Position numbers and translations under genes: made by a program. Under the pieces are notes generated by a model, which saw only the letters and a list, made by a program, of their open reading frames with translations, did no database searches and had not been told where the DNA came from. This document shows positions 54,608 to 63,797 of a stretch of DNA of 64,000 nt, piece after piece. Position 1 is the first letter of the stretch; each line of letters begins with the position of its first letter. The DNA is from Croceivirga sp. (GTDB lineage: Bacteria > Bacteroidota > Bacteroidia > Flavobacteriales > Flavobacteriaceae): NCBI GenBank assembly GCA_028284285.1, contig JANQSA010000055.1:1-64000 (forward strand). Direction: 5' to 3'.

Positions 54608-55189
54608 TCAATACTGTTGAAGTGATTTTACGTGGGCAAATATTTTTATACCGTGAATGACGGCCTCTACGTCCTCACTAAACATTTTTAGCCCTTTCAC
54701 ATGATTGACGCCTTTTCTTGGAGAAATGGAAATCACATCATATTGCTTTTGTTCCTTGTCAATGGCCCTTACTTCTATCAAATTACCCATTCTGCTTACG
54801 CCTTTAACGTCCAATAGTTCCCCATCTTCACCAATGGCTTTAATGTCCAGTATTCTACCCTCATAATCAATAGCTTTGACCGGATAGTATTTGTCGTTTT
54901 TATTGATAATCATTTTTATGGGTAGGGTCTGCCCGTCCACCAGGGCTTTGACATTCAAGAGGCTGATGTCATGGGAGTCCTGTATGGCCTTTACCTCATG
55001 ATGGGTGCCGGCCGCATCAATAGCCTTAATGTCCAACAATTTGGCTTCAGGGAGAACGGCTTTAATATGCCAATAAATTACATTTTCGCTGAGGTCACCT
55101 TGCGATTGTGAATGGGTAAGGGAGAAAAATAAAAGCATTAAAAACCCAACATATTTTAAGGCTTTTGAGGTGTGGTTCACCGTTTTCAT
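54608..55189 (-). CDS. secreted protein built of ~12-residue VKAI repeats
   Basis: A 193-residue protein with signal peptide (ALKYVGFLMLLFFSLTHSQS). The mature part consists of about ten short repeats of the type LLDIKAID..G, for example LLDIKAIDAAGT, YYPVKAIDYEGRI, LDIKAIGEDGEL, LDVKGVSRMGN and LIEVRAIDKEQK. The pattern predicts a regular beta stack. No function is known to me; a DUF family probably covers it. Confidence 0.7.
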   Translation of the reverse strand: MKTVNHTSKALKYVGFLMLLFFSLTHSQSQGDLSENVIYWHIKAVLPEAKLLDIKAIDAAGTHHEVKAIQDSHDISLLNVKALVDGQTLPIKMIINKNDKYYPVKAIDYEGRILDIKAIGEDGELLDVKGVSRMGNLIEVRAIDKEQKQYDVISISPRKGVNHVKGLKMFSEDVEAVIHGIKIFAHVKSLQQY

Positions 55190-55500
55190 GTATACCGTTT
55201 TGCGTCAAATGTAACGTATTATCCTGAATTTGAATATGATAATAATCAGGGCTATGGGCTATCGAATTGCCGTGTCAAACTGCACAACTGTCCGCCGGAA
55301 CACAAGTGTAAGTGGACTCACACCCTCCTCACTGCGCTACAACTGCTTTGCGGAGGCTAACCGAAGGCGGGTATTTTCTTCTTATCAACGCTTTCAAAAC
55401 CGATCCTTTTCCAAATCCCTGCTCTTCTCCCTCAACCTCCCTTTGAAGTAAAATGTAAAAGGACGTTTTAATCAAAGTTATCTTAGTCAAATAATCAAAA

Positions 55501-55713
55501 ATCGTTGAATTTAGAGGTGTCCTAAAAAGGAGAAGGCTACATGTGAATGAATATCACGACGGAAACCTACTTCATTTAGCAAATTGGTTCGACAAAGTAA
55601 TCTAAATGTTTCATTAATTACTTGAAGATTCTTTTACTGCATTTGAACGACAAAATACTTGATATATATTAATGCAAGTAAAAAAGGTTTTAGTAGAAAT
55701 CTATTACAAATAA
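55501..55713 (+). pseudogene. decayed gene remnant, paralogous to 14787-14933
   Basis: One frame reads VNEYHDGNLLHLANWFDKVI, stop (55603), MFH, stop (55615), LLEDSFTAFERQNT, stop (55660), YILMQVKKVLVEI. It aligns with LSEWHNQAVYMFHYLPSDAF and EFERQNVSYVLMGLK at 14808-14930. Three in-frame stops show decay. The part from 55190 to 55500 holds no gene; a CCTCCTCACTGCGCT segment weakly resembles repeat B. Confidence 0.5.
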
Positions 55714-55754
55714 ACTGGTTGGCATTATTTCAAGTCAAATCAATAAATATTTCA

Positions 55755-56516
55755 TCATTTGGATATGAAAGAGTTTGCTTTTGAGAATCGAATTTCCTTT
55801 ATATCTCCGATCGGTACAGCCCTCATCATGTTCAATGAAGCATCAAATATGAAAACGTAATTTGTAATATTGCCTACAAAATAATTGCAATTATTATTTT
55901 TCTCATTTCTTAAAAGATAAGTATCATCTTTCAAAATGATGTCAAAATTTGGTTTTCTAATTTCTATCTCAACTGCCTGATATTTCGCAAACATTAAAGA
56001 GCCCAGAAGATAAATAAACACATAGGAGTATACCAAAGTGTCTACATATTTGAAATAAATGAAATGTATATTACTGATAATCATTAGAACAAAAAGTATC
56101 ATAAAACCACTTTTTAAATGACTATATGTATTATAAATAACAAAACCCCCAACCAAAATTTCTATTAACGAAACAGACAAAAAGATTAATCTAAGTGGCA
56201 CCTTTTTATTGCTTTTTCTATGTACTGCTAACAAGTGGATGAAGATAAAGCTCTGCGCCAATAGCATATACAACCAAAAGGTATTGTTGTAATAAAATAT
56301 TCTTAAAAAATCTAATGGATTGAAGTACAAAAAATAATTGACATTAAAATGCCTGTAAAACATGGGTAAATACAAAATACCATAAATAGGTATCACCACA
56401 GCTAATATCTTAACTAGGTTAGAGAAAGGTATCTTTCGTTTTAGCTTATAATCTTTATTAAGCCAATTTATAGCTTGCAAAATTTTTTTTCCAATACGAG
56501 AAAGCAATTTGGTCAT
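55755..56516 (-). CDS. multi-helix membrane protein, unknown
   Basis: A 253-residue protein with five to six transmembrane helices (LAVVIPIYGILYLPMFYRHF; LIFLSVSLIEILVGGFVIYN; LVYSYVFIYLLGSLMFA) and a C-terminal soluble end. Markedly AT-rich compared with the genes to its right. No family recognised. Its upstream region contains repeat B, as do the Trypco2 and DUF4403 genes. Confidence 0.6.
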   Translation of the reverse strand: MTKLLSRIGKKILQAINWLNKDYKLKRKIPFSNLVKILAVVIPIYGILYLPMFYRHFNVNYFLYFNPLDFLRIFYYNNTFWLYMLLAQSFIFIHLLAVHRKSNKKVPLRLIFLSVSLIEILVGGFVIYNTYSHLKSGFMILFVLMIISNIHFIYFKYVDTLVYSYVFIYLLGSLMFAKYQAVEIEIRKPNFDIILKDDTYLLRNEKNNNCNYFVGNITNYVFIFDASLNMMRAVPIGDIKEIRFSKANSFISK

Positions 56517-56544
56517 ATTTTTTTATTTAAAGATTAACTGTTAA

Positions 56545-56725
56545 TATAACCATTCCGCACACCTGCCCGCATGCCAAAGGCATGTAAACTGTCAGGCAGA
56601 CATTGCCCTCCCTCCTACCGTCGGTAAATCAATAAGTGTCTCATTACCTTTTAGAATAGTATTTTTAGAAGAAAAATTTAAAAGGAGTATTTGGTAGTTC
56701 AATCGCCCACGCGCCATCTCACTTA
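56545..56725. repeat. dispersed repeat B, copy 4
   Basis: CCATTCCGCACACCTGCC, then a CATGCCAAAGGCATG hairpin shared with repeat A, then CATTGCCCTCCCTCCTACC, CATTACCTTTTAGAATAG and a GCGCCATCT end. It lies upstream of the 55755 gene. Confidence 0.5.
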
Positions 56726-56754
56726 GAAAAGAAGAAGGTTACCCGACCCTTCCT

Positions 56755-57486
56755 TTAGGATCTGTACCGCTTCACAAAACGCCTGAGAATTTCGTTAGGA
56801 ACCGGAGCTTTTGCATCCTTAATGGCGGCTATGAGTTCTCCGGCTTGTCCAGGGGGGAAATAACCGGAATTCTTATAGACTTCAATTCGCAAAGCAAATT
56901 CCCGGGCATCAGCCTCCGGATGAAATTGTGCGGCGTAAATGTTTTTTTTCACCCGAAACATTTGAACGGGACACAGTTGGGAAGTAAGCAATAGCTCGGC
57001 TCCCGGAGGGGTTTGGTCGCAGGCTTCTTTGTGACCGACAAAGCCGAAAAACGTTTGGGGCAGATCTTTCAATAAAGGATCTAACCTCCCCGCATCCGTT
57101 TGAGTAAGGGTTGCCATTCCAATAGGTTCGGTATAAGTGTTCGAAATGGTGGCCCCGCAATATCTTCCCAAATGCCCGTTTCCCGAGCAAGCCCCCAGGA
57201 AAGGGAAGTCCAATGGAACTACTTTGTCAAATAATTCAATAAAAAAACGTTCAATACGCTTTTGAACAAGACTCTTTTTTTCTTCCGCAAGGCTCACATC
57301 AAATGGGCTCCCTCCGGCCAGGATAGCGGAATACTCCTGTAGGTCAATTTCCGGAACAGGCGATTTATCCAAACGAATACGATGTACCTCATCAGGTCCT
57401 AGTCCACCAAAACGCAAAAAAGCTTCGAATTCACTTCTGGACGTTTCATCTTCGGGCCGCATCTGGAGTAGTAAAAACTTTTTCAC
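56755..57486 (-). CDS. class I glutamine amidotransferase-like protein
   Basis: A 243-residue protein with the amidotransferase triad: nucleophile Cys in FLGACSGNGHLG and His/Glu in YAAQFHPEAD. It lacks a synthetase partner domain and is similar to GMP-synthase-like amidotransferases such as YfeJ. Cytoplasmic. Substrate unknown; glutamine or gamma-glutamyl compounds are likely. Confidence 0.85.
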   Translation of the reverse strand: MKKFLLLQMRPEDETSRSEFEAFLRFGGLGPDEVHRIRLDKSPVPEIDLQEYSAILAGGSPFDVSLAEEKKSLVQKRIERFFIELFDKVVPLDFPFLGACSGNGHLGRYCGATISNTYTEPIGMATLTQTDAGRLDPLLKDLPQTFFGFVGHKEACDQTPPGAELLLTSQLCPVQMFRVKKNIYAAQFHPEADAREFALRIEVYKNSGYFPPGQAGELIAAIKDAKAPVPNEILRRFVKRYRS

Positions 57487-57676
57487 GGGATCTGATCGCT
57501 ATTGGGGTTCAACCGGCTACCGCTATGGTGTGCGTGGATAGCTATTCTCCCCAATATACGCATATACTGGTAAAGCCCCAATCCCATTTATAGTTGGTAT
57601 TATGTCCGATCTTTAAGGTTCCCTAAAACGTCCGGCCGTTTAGTAACACGGGAAGCCTTACCATAAAACGCTATCC

Positions 57677-57704
57677 AAAAAAAAGCACGAACTTCATGTC
57701 GTGC
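57677..57704 (-). terminator. rho-independent terminator after the prohibitin-like gene
   Basis: On the minus strand GCACGA...TCGTGC forms a stem with an 8-base loop, followed by eight T (57684-57677). It is about 32 bp after the stop at 57736. Confidence 0.7.
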
Positions 57705-57735
57705 CTTTTCCACTGGATCTCTTTTTCTTTTTGCC

Positions 57736-58515
57736 CTATTCTTTGGTATCAATTAACATAGGGGTTTTGCCATCGGTCACAATGATCTTGGTGTTGGGTG
57801 AAGTAGACAGGTTATTGAAGGCTTCAATACTCCTGATTTTGATGATCTCTTCAGTCAGGCCCTCAGACAATATCTTTTGAGCATCACGTTCCCCTTCCGC
57901 GTCAATGATTTTACGGTCAGCCTCCAGTTTTGCCTGTTGCAGCACAAACTCCATACGCATGGCGTCTTGCTCTGCTTGTAGCTTTCGCTCAATGGAATTG
58001 GCCAGTCCGGGAGGTAATTGAATGCTTTTCATCAAAACGGCAATCAATTCGATACCATCCGCTTGCTTTCTAAGGTTTTCATTCATTTTAACCTTGATTT
58101 CCTCCTCGATATTGGAGCGCATCCCGGAATGCATGTCTTTAGCGTAGAATTGTGCACAGACGTCAGAGGAAGCGGATCGGAAAACACTGGTGATGATCGA
58201 TTCGTAATCGCGACCTAAATTCTGTAAGACACTGGGGATCTTCTCGCGTTCCAATCGGTATAAAATGGATATTTCCGATTCCACACTTAGCCCTTCTTTA
58301 CTGGGGAGGGTTAAAAAAAGTTTGATGTTGTTGGTTTGTGTGGATTCCTTAATCACTTTACTGGTAAAGGGATTAAAAAAGACAGTGCCCTCGGTAGACA
58401 CCTGATCGTCAAATTTTCCTAAAGTTTGCTTTACCCCGGCTTCTCCCGGTCGAATTACGGCGCAGCTTGAAAACAAGAGCATAGCTGCCATGCTTACTAG
58501 GTATACCTTTCGCAT
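57736..58515 (-). CDS. prohibitin/SPFH-family lipoprotein
   Basis: A 259-residue protein. Lipoprotein signal (LLFSSC), then an SPFH domain: IRPGEAGVKQTLGKF, GTVFFNPFTSKVI, VESEISILYRLEREKIPSVL, and the coiled-coil KLQAEQDAMRMEFVLQQAKL. Members form ring-like scaffolds at membranes. The lipoprotein anchor, rather than an N-terminal helix, is typical in Bacteroidota. Confidence 0.88.
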   Translation of the reverse strand: MRKVYLVSMAAMLLFSSCAVIRPGEAGVKQTLGKFDDQVSTEGTVFFNPFTSKVIKESTQTNNIKLFLTLPSKEGLSVESEISILYRLEREKIPSVLQNLGRDYESIITSVFRSASSDVCAQFYAKDMHSGMRSNIEEEIKVKMNENLRKQADGIELIAVLMKSIQLPPGLANSIERKLQAEQDAMRMEFVLQQAKLEADRKIIDAEGERDAQKILSEGLTEEIIKIRSIEAFNNLSTSPNTKIIVTDGKTPMLIDTKE

Positions 58516-58776
58516 AATACTGTTTTTGGATGAATAAAAAGTTACACTCGGTTTGAACTGATGGTGGTTATTTATGAAATTCAGACGTTCTGAAGTTCAA
58601 TAAGACTGTTTTGCTCCTACCTTCACCTATAAAATACCAATAATTATGCCATTTTAACAGTTTTGTAGCTCCTTATATACTACGGTGGATGTATCCGGTA
58701 TTCAGGCGTACGGTATACGTAAAGCCGAAGCGAGCAGCGGCAGTATACTAATTAATTTGATTTCCAAATGAATTAC
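58516..58776. other. intergenic stretch with a short hairpin
   Basis: No gene. GCCGAAGCGAGCAGCGGC near 58723-58740 forms a short hairpin, flanked by GTATAC at 58712 and again at 58743. Confidence 0.4.
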
Positions 58777-58808
58777 GGCAGTAACCACTTCTTTGGAGGG
58801 TTACTGCC
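58777..58808 (-). terminator. hairpin after the EF-G-like gene
   Basis: GGCAGTAACC pairs with GGTTACTGCC (10-bp stem, 58777-58808), 12 bp after the stop. The T-run is weak, so the terminator call is moderate. Confidence 0.5.
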
Positions 58809-58820
58809 ATTACTAATAGT

Positions 58821-60923
58821 TTATGATTTAACCAGTTCGCGCTGAATATTCTCCGGAACAGACTCAAAAGAAGCAAATTCCGAGGTAAAGGTGGCTTTAC
58901 CCTGTGTTAACGAACGTAAATTGGTGGAATAGCCACTAAGCTCAGATTCCGGCGTGGTACATTTTAGAATTTGATACTGTGCTACCGTATCGAACCCCAG
59001 AATAACCGATCTGCGCGATTGCAGGTCGGTCATTACGTTGCCCAGCATTTCTTCCGGCACCCTGACTGTAAGTTCACGCAACGGCTCCATCAATTGAGGT
59101 TTGGCATTTAAAAAGGCTTCTTTAAAGGCATGGGCCCCGGCAATTTTAAAAGCAATATCATTGGAGTCCACCGAATGCATCTTGCCATCATAGACCAACA
59201 CCCGAACATCGCGAACGTAGGATCCGGTCAACGGACCGGATTCCATGACTTCCAAAATGCCCTTTTTAATGGACGGTAAATACCGTAAGTCAATTACCCC
59301 TCCAACAATACAGTTGTAAAAGACCAGTTTACCCCCCCAGGGTAAATTCACTTCTTCCTTCCCTCGTATATTGAATCCTTCAGGTTCAGGCATTCCTTCA
59401 TACCAGGGTTCCACCTTCAAATGCACCTCGGCAAACTGCCCTGCCCCACCGGATTGTTTCTTATGTCGATAACTCGCCCGGGCCGCACGCTTGATAGTTT
59501 CGCGATAGGCTATTTTGGGCTGCTCAAACAGTGGTTCTACCCCATAGGTATTTTCCAGGGTCCATTTCACTGTGGCCAAATGCAACTCCCCCTGAAAACC
59601 AACCAGCTGTTGTTTTAATTCATTGGAATAGCTCACCACAACGGTAGGGTCCTGACTTTGTATCTTCTTTAAGGCCTCCGTTAGTTTTTCCTCCTCATGT
59701 TGGGAAACGGCTGAAACAGCCTTGGTCAATCGGGATTGTGGATACCTGATCGGTTTGATGGTCATTTTATGCCCTTCCTGATGTAAGGTATCGTTGGTTT
59801 CCGTATCCTTTAGCTTTAAAGTGGCCCCGATATCCCCTACTACCAGCTTGGAGACCGGCTGGCGTTTTTTACCGTCCATAATGAACAATTGGTTCAGCAC
59901 TTCCGTTTCTTCCGTTCTGGAGTTGATCAATTTATCATTGACCCGAATGGTACCGGATTTCACCTTGAAAAAGGTCAATTGGCCCACATTGGGCAAGTTC
60001 ACGGTTTTAAACACAAATAAGCTGGTAGGAGCATCTGCTTTGGGAGGGATACTCAATCCCTCCACAGTTTGTTCGGGTTTTAAATCGGCCGCGGCGGGCG
60101 CTACATTATCAATAAAGCCCATTAACCGGCCACTGCCCATATCCTGAAGGGCCGATACACAGAACACCGGGAATACTTCATGGTTCAGCATACCTGCCTT
60201 AATCCCCTGTCGCATTTCATCTTCACTTAAGGTGCCTTTCTCAAAGAAAAGTTCCATCAGGTCTTCATCATTTTCGGCCGCTTTTTCTACCAATTCGTTA
60301 TGTAACTGATCTGCCAGCACTTTTTGGTCCTCCGGAATAGGATGTTTCTCCGGTTTACCTCCCTGGGGCGGGAACTTGTACATTTTCATTTTAAGTACAT
60401 CAATGATACACTGTGCTCCATCCACTTGTAAAGGGTACTGCACCTTAATCGCGTTGTTTCCCACCAGCGCTTTAATATCATTAAAACTCTCCTCAAAATC
60501 CGCTTTGGGATGGTCAATTTGATTAACGACAAATAGTGTGGGCTTGTGATACGTGTCTACATAGTTCCAAATGATCTCGGTACCGACCTCAACACCATTT
60601 CTTGCGTTGATTACGGCAACCACAGTATCCGCAACCCGAATTGAAGACATGATCTCCCCGACAAAGTCATCGAGACCGGGAGTGTCAATGATATTGATCT
60701 TATAGTTACGCCATTCTGTATGGAGTGGCGTTGCAAATATTGAGGTCCCCCTTTCATGTTCTATATCGTGATAATCAGAGACCGTATTATTATTTTCTAC
60801 CGTACCCCTCCGGTTAAGCAGACCGGCTTCAAAAAGCATGGTCTCGGATAATGTGGTCATACCACAACCGTGGGCCCCCACAAATACTACATTTTTAATG
60901 TGTTTTTCGTCATATATTTTCAT
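58821..60923 (-). CDS. elongation factor G-like GTPase (EF-G paralogue)
   Basis: A 700-residue protein, from the ATG at 60923 (MKIYDEKHIKNVVF); the frame is open 33 codons further but that part is not conserved-looking. EF-G domains are in order: G domain, domain II (FKTVNLPNVGQLTFFKVKSG), III, IV (YRHKKQSGGAGQFAEVHLKV; GSYVRDVRVLVYDGKMHSVD) and V. The P-loop reads GAHGCGMT with Met22 in place of the usual Lys, and G4 is NQID rather than NKxD. It resembles the Bacteroidota EF-G paralogue, not the main FusA. Role in translation or ribosome rescue is uncertain. Confidence 0.85.
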   Translation of the reverse strand: MKIYDEKHIKNVVFVGAHGCGMTTLSETMLFEAGLLNRRGTVENNNTVSDYHDIEHERGTSIFATPLHTEWRNYKINIIDTPGLDDFVGEIMSSIRVADTVVAVINARNGVEVGTEIIWNYVDTYHKPTLFVVNQIDHPKADFEESFNDIKALVGNNAIKVQYPLQVDGAQCIIDVLKMKMYKFPPQGGKPEKHPIPEDQKVLADQLHNELVEKAAENDEDLMELFFEKGTLSEDEMRQGIKAGMLNHEVFPVFCVSALQDMGSGRLMGFIDNVAPAAADLKPEQTVEGLSIPPKADAPTSLFVFKTVNLPNVGQLTFFKVKSGTIRVNDKLINSRTEETEVLNQLFIMDGKKRQPVSKLVVGDIGATLKLKDTETNDTLHQEGHKMTIKPIRYPQSRLTKAVSAVSQHEEEKLTEALKKIQSQDPTVVVSYSNELKQQLVGFQGELHLATVKWTLENTYGVEPLFEQPKIAYRETIKRAARASYRHKKQSGGAGQFAEVHLKVEPWYEGMPEPEGFNIRGKEEVNLPWGGKLVFYNCIVGGVIDLRYLPSIKKGILEVMESGPLTGSYVRDVRVLVYDGKMHSVDSNDIAFKIAGAHAFKEAFLNAKPQLMEPLRELTVRVPEEMLGNVMTDLQSRRSVILGFDTVAQYQILKCTTPESELSGYSTNLRSLTQGKATFTSEFASFESVPENIQRELVKS

Positions 60924-61092
60924 TGGTTCGCGCGTTAAAATGTTGTTATTCCGTAAATAATTTACTAAAAGTATCGGTATCCCTTTTCTTAAAACATGAT
61001 ATTTTACCATATAAATGCCCAATGCGTTGCTTTATTTTTTTTGACGCTTACGCATTTTACAGACACTTAACAGGTTTTTGCACTATTCCAAC

Positions 61093-61119
61093 AAAAAAAA
61101 TGGTCTCCGATTGGAGACC
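61093..61119 (-). terminator. rho-independent terminator of the isocitrate dehydrogenase gene
   Basis: On the minus strand GGTCTCC-AATC-GGAGACC followed by A and eight T. The stem is perfect and lies 30 bp after the stop at 61149. Confidence 0.85.
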
Positions 61120-61148
61120 ATCTCTGCTACTTATGGTATCTATGATTG

Positions 61149-62594
61149 CTATTGCCCTTGTCCCAGGGAAAATCCCAGTTCTCCGTCAAAGCGATATAAG
61201 TTTTCCGTTTTAATGATATCGAATCCGGCATCATTCAGGGAGGCCAACAACGCGACTACATCCTTATAGGCCGTAACTTGATCCATTTTTTTAGAAGAAT
61301 ACCGGCATCTCCAGTGGTCCGTACAGAAGGTTTCTTCCATCCCCTCGGGATATACCTTAACGCCTCGGTTAGTGATCAACTGCAGTGAAAGGTCTCCTTC
61401 CATATGTTTTGAAAGTTGATCGCCCAGTGTTTCAGCGTTCCTTCCTTCCTCGTTCCAATCCAGGAAGACATCAACACCCACCAGATCCTTCTTTGCCGGT
61501 TTTTCCGGGCTGTATTCGAAAAGTGCAGGTTGACTTGTAGTGTCATAAGTTACCACAGGTAAAGTGGTAGGCTTCTGACCGAGTCTTTCAATCACGGCAT
61601 CCGCAAAGCCTTGTGTCCCTACTTTTTGCGTACTGCTTTTCTCGTCGTATAGGTCGTAGGTATGAATCCCGTCTTCCAGGGTTTTCAACCAGGCGTTATG
61701 TACTTTTTCAGCTACATCCGGTTGACCAATATACACCATCATTTGAATGGCACCTAACAATAATCCGGATGGATTTGCCAGATCCTGGCCTGCTCTTCTG
61801 GGCGCTGAGCCATGGATCGCTTCAAACATCGCATATCCGCTACCCACGTTAGCAGATCCTCCAAGTCCTACGGATCCGGTAATTTGAGCGGCTACGTCAG
61901 ACAGGATATCGCCATATAGGTTGGGCATCACCACTACATCGAAATTCTCCGGAGTATCCGCAAGCTTAGCAGCACCTATGTCCACTATCCAATGTTCCGA
62001 CTCAATTTCAGGATACTCTTTGGCAATCTCCTCAAAGGTGTTATGAAACAGCCCGTCGGTTAATTTCATAATGTTATCCTTGGTAAAACAGGTCACTTTT
62101 TTTCTACCGTAGGTTTTCGCGTACTCAAAAGCAAATCGTATGATCTTTTCGGTTCCGGGTTTGGTAATCAACTTTAGGCATTGGGTTACCTCCTGGGTTT
62201 GTCTATGCTCAATACCGGCGTATAGATCTTCTTCATTCTCCCGGATAATGACCACATCCATCACGGGATGTTTAGTGGTTACAAAAGGATGATACGAAAT
62301 GCAGGGGCGCACATTGGCGTAGAGGCCCAGCGACTTTCTAATGGTAACATTTAAGCTTTTGTAGCCCCCCCCTTGTGGCGTTGTAATGGGGGCTTTTAGA
62401 AAAACCCGGGTACGTTTGAGTGAGTCCCAGGCACCTGGCTCTATACCAGCAGTGTGGCCACGTTTGTACACATTTTCACCAATTTCAATCTCTTCGGTCC
62501 TTATTTTGGCGCCTGCCGCAAATAGAATTTTTAGGGTGGCATCCATGATTTCAGGGCCGATACCATCTCCCTTTGCAACGGTTATATCTTTCAT
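61149..62594 (-). CDS. icd: NADP-dependent isocitrate dehydrogenase
   Basis: A 481-residue TCA-cycle enzyme: isocitrate to 2-oxoglutarate. Motifs: VAKGDGIGPEIM, substrate loop KSLNVTIRKSLGLYANVRP, IIRENEEDLYAGIEHRQ, NLYGDILSDVAAQITGSVGL signature, and IHGSAPRRAGQDLANPSGLL. The C-terminal extension after about residue 350 is usual for the Bacteroidota/Thermus-type enzyme. Cofactor assignment to NADP rests on the family. Confidence 0.93.
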   Translation of the reverse strand: MKDITVAKGDGIGPEIMDATLKILFAAGAKIRTEEIEIGENVYKRGHTAGIEPGAWDSLKRTRVFLKAPITTPQGGGYKSLNVTIRKSLGLYANVRPCISYHPFVTTKHPVMDVVIIRENEEDLYAGIEHRQTQEVTQCLKLITKPGTEKIIRFAFEYAKTYGRKKVTCFTKDNIMKLTDGLFHNTFEEIAKEYPEIESEHWIVDIGAAKLADTPENFDVVVMPNLYGDILSDVAAQITGSVGLGGSANVGSGYAMFEAIHGSAPRRAGQDLANPSGLLLGAIQMMVYIGQPDVAEKVHNAWLKTLEDGIHTYDLYDEKSSTQKVGTQGFADAVIERLGQKPTTLPVVTYDTTSQPALFEYSPEKPAKKDLVGVDVFLDWNEEGRNAETLGDQLSKHMEGDLSLQLITNRGVKVYPEGMEETFCTDHWRCRYSSKKMDQVTAYKDVVALLASLNDAGFDIIKTENLYRFDGELGFSLGQGQ

Positions 62595-62708
62595 GTTATT
62601 ATTTTGGCTGCAAAATAAATGAGATTAAACACTTAACAAAATTAACCGCTATGTAAACCCAAGAAATCTTATACAGACCTAAAAAGTCGTAGTTTTTTAG
62701 TGTAAAAC

Positions 62709-63710
62709 TTACCGACCTTTTATTCGTTGCCACAATTCATGGAATAAATATTGGGCGTCTCCGCCGGTCTTGGGAACTTCCTCGGCGGTAATGTGTCCGT
62801 TTTCGTTGTGTAAGCGGTAAGAAAATGCAAAAAACGGTTCGGCATCTTTTCTGGGGATCAATCCAAACCGTAGATCGTAAAAGTACCATTGGCCGTTTTT
62901 CTGTTCCAGAATAAACCATCCTTCGGTTATGGCCATCAGGCGCTGTACATTAGGGAAGGCCATCATTTGAGCGGAAGCTTTGCGATTTTTAGGATATTCG
63001 GTAAAGAGAATCGGTGCGGTATCCAAAAAGGAATAATCCGCAATAAGATAGCTGTCCGGAGTTTCAATATTGGCATTCCACAATACGGTGTTCATTGGTG
63101 CCGGACGGGTGCTGATGTTAGCATACCGGATGTTTTGGGCGTTAAGGGCTTGCTCAAATCTTTGGTTCACCACCCCTTTAAGGACCAGGGTGAGCAGAAG
63201 GTAGGTAGTTGAAATTGTTAGTCCGGCTATGTTCAATCGCCTTCTGATTTTTGAATCCCGTTTATAAAACAGTACCAGTATGGTCAATATTAAAAAAGGG
63301 AGCGTATATAACGGGTCAATAACAAAAATGGAATTATAGGCGAGACGTGTTTTTAAGGGCCAGAAAAGCTGTGTGCCCCAGGTGGTAAAGGCGTCCAATA
63401 GCGGATGGGTAAAAAGGCACCAAAAGAAGAGGATAGCCCAGGGCCTCCAACCCAGGTTTAGCTTTCGCTCAATCCTATTCACCAATACCCCTAACAACGG
63501 AGCCAGCAAAACACTGAAAACAATGGAATGGCTAAAACCCCTGTGCCACTCAATAGCGGTTATGGTATCTGTAAAATAATTGCACAAGACGTCCAGATCG
63601 GGGATAGTACCGGCAATGGCGCCATACAACAACGCTTTGTTCCCTACTTTTTTTCCTAAGGTAGCCTCGCCTACCGCAGCGCCTAAAACAATTTGGGTGA
63701 GTGAATCCAG
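62709..63710 (-). CDS. membrane-bound metal-dependent hydrolase (YdjM/DUF457-like)
   Basis: About 333 residues. The N-terminal motif DSLTQIVLGAAVGEATLGKK, then GAIAGTIPDLDVLC, HRGFSHSIVFSV and HPLLDAFTTWGTQLFW are the family hallmarks; multiple transmembrane helices follow, and a soluble C-terminal domain. A start at 63632 (TTG) would delete the conserved first 26 residues. The frame in fact continues to 63710, where the expected Met position is CTG, with no in-frame ATG, GTG or TTG before the upstream stop. Either CTG or another non-standard start is used. Confidence 0.8.
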   Translation of the reverse strand: MDSLTQIVLGAAVGEATLGKKVGNKALLYGAIAGTIPDLDVLCNYFTDTITAIEWHRGFSHSIVFSVLLAPLLGVLVNRIERKLNLGWRPWAILFFWCLFTHPLLDAFTTWGTQLFWPLKTRLAYNSIFVIDPLYTLPFLILTILVLFYKRDSKIRRRLNIAGLTISTTYLLLTLVLKGVVNQRFEQALNAQNIRYANISTRPAPMNTVLWNANIETPDSYLIADYSFLDTAPILFTEYPKNRKASAQMMAFPNVQRLMAITEGWFILEQKNGQWYFYDLRFGLIPRKDAEPFFAFSYRLHNENGHITAEEVPKTGGDAQYLFHELWQRIKGR

Positions 63711-63797
63711 AACACAAATGTTTACCTGCTAAAATAAGGATTCCCAAAGTTTTCCGTAAACCGGGCTGCCCAATCGATGGGTTAAAAATAAAAGGAT

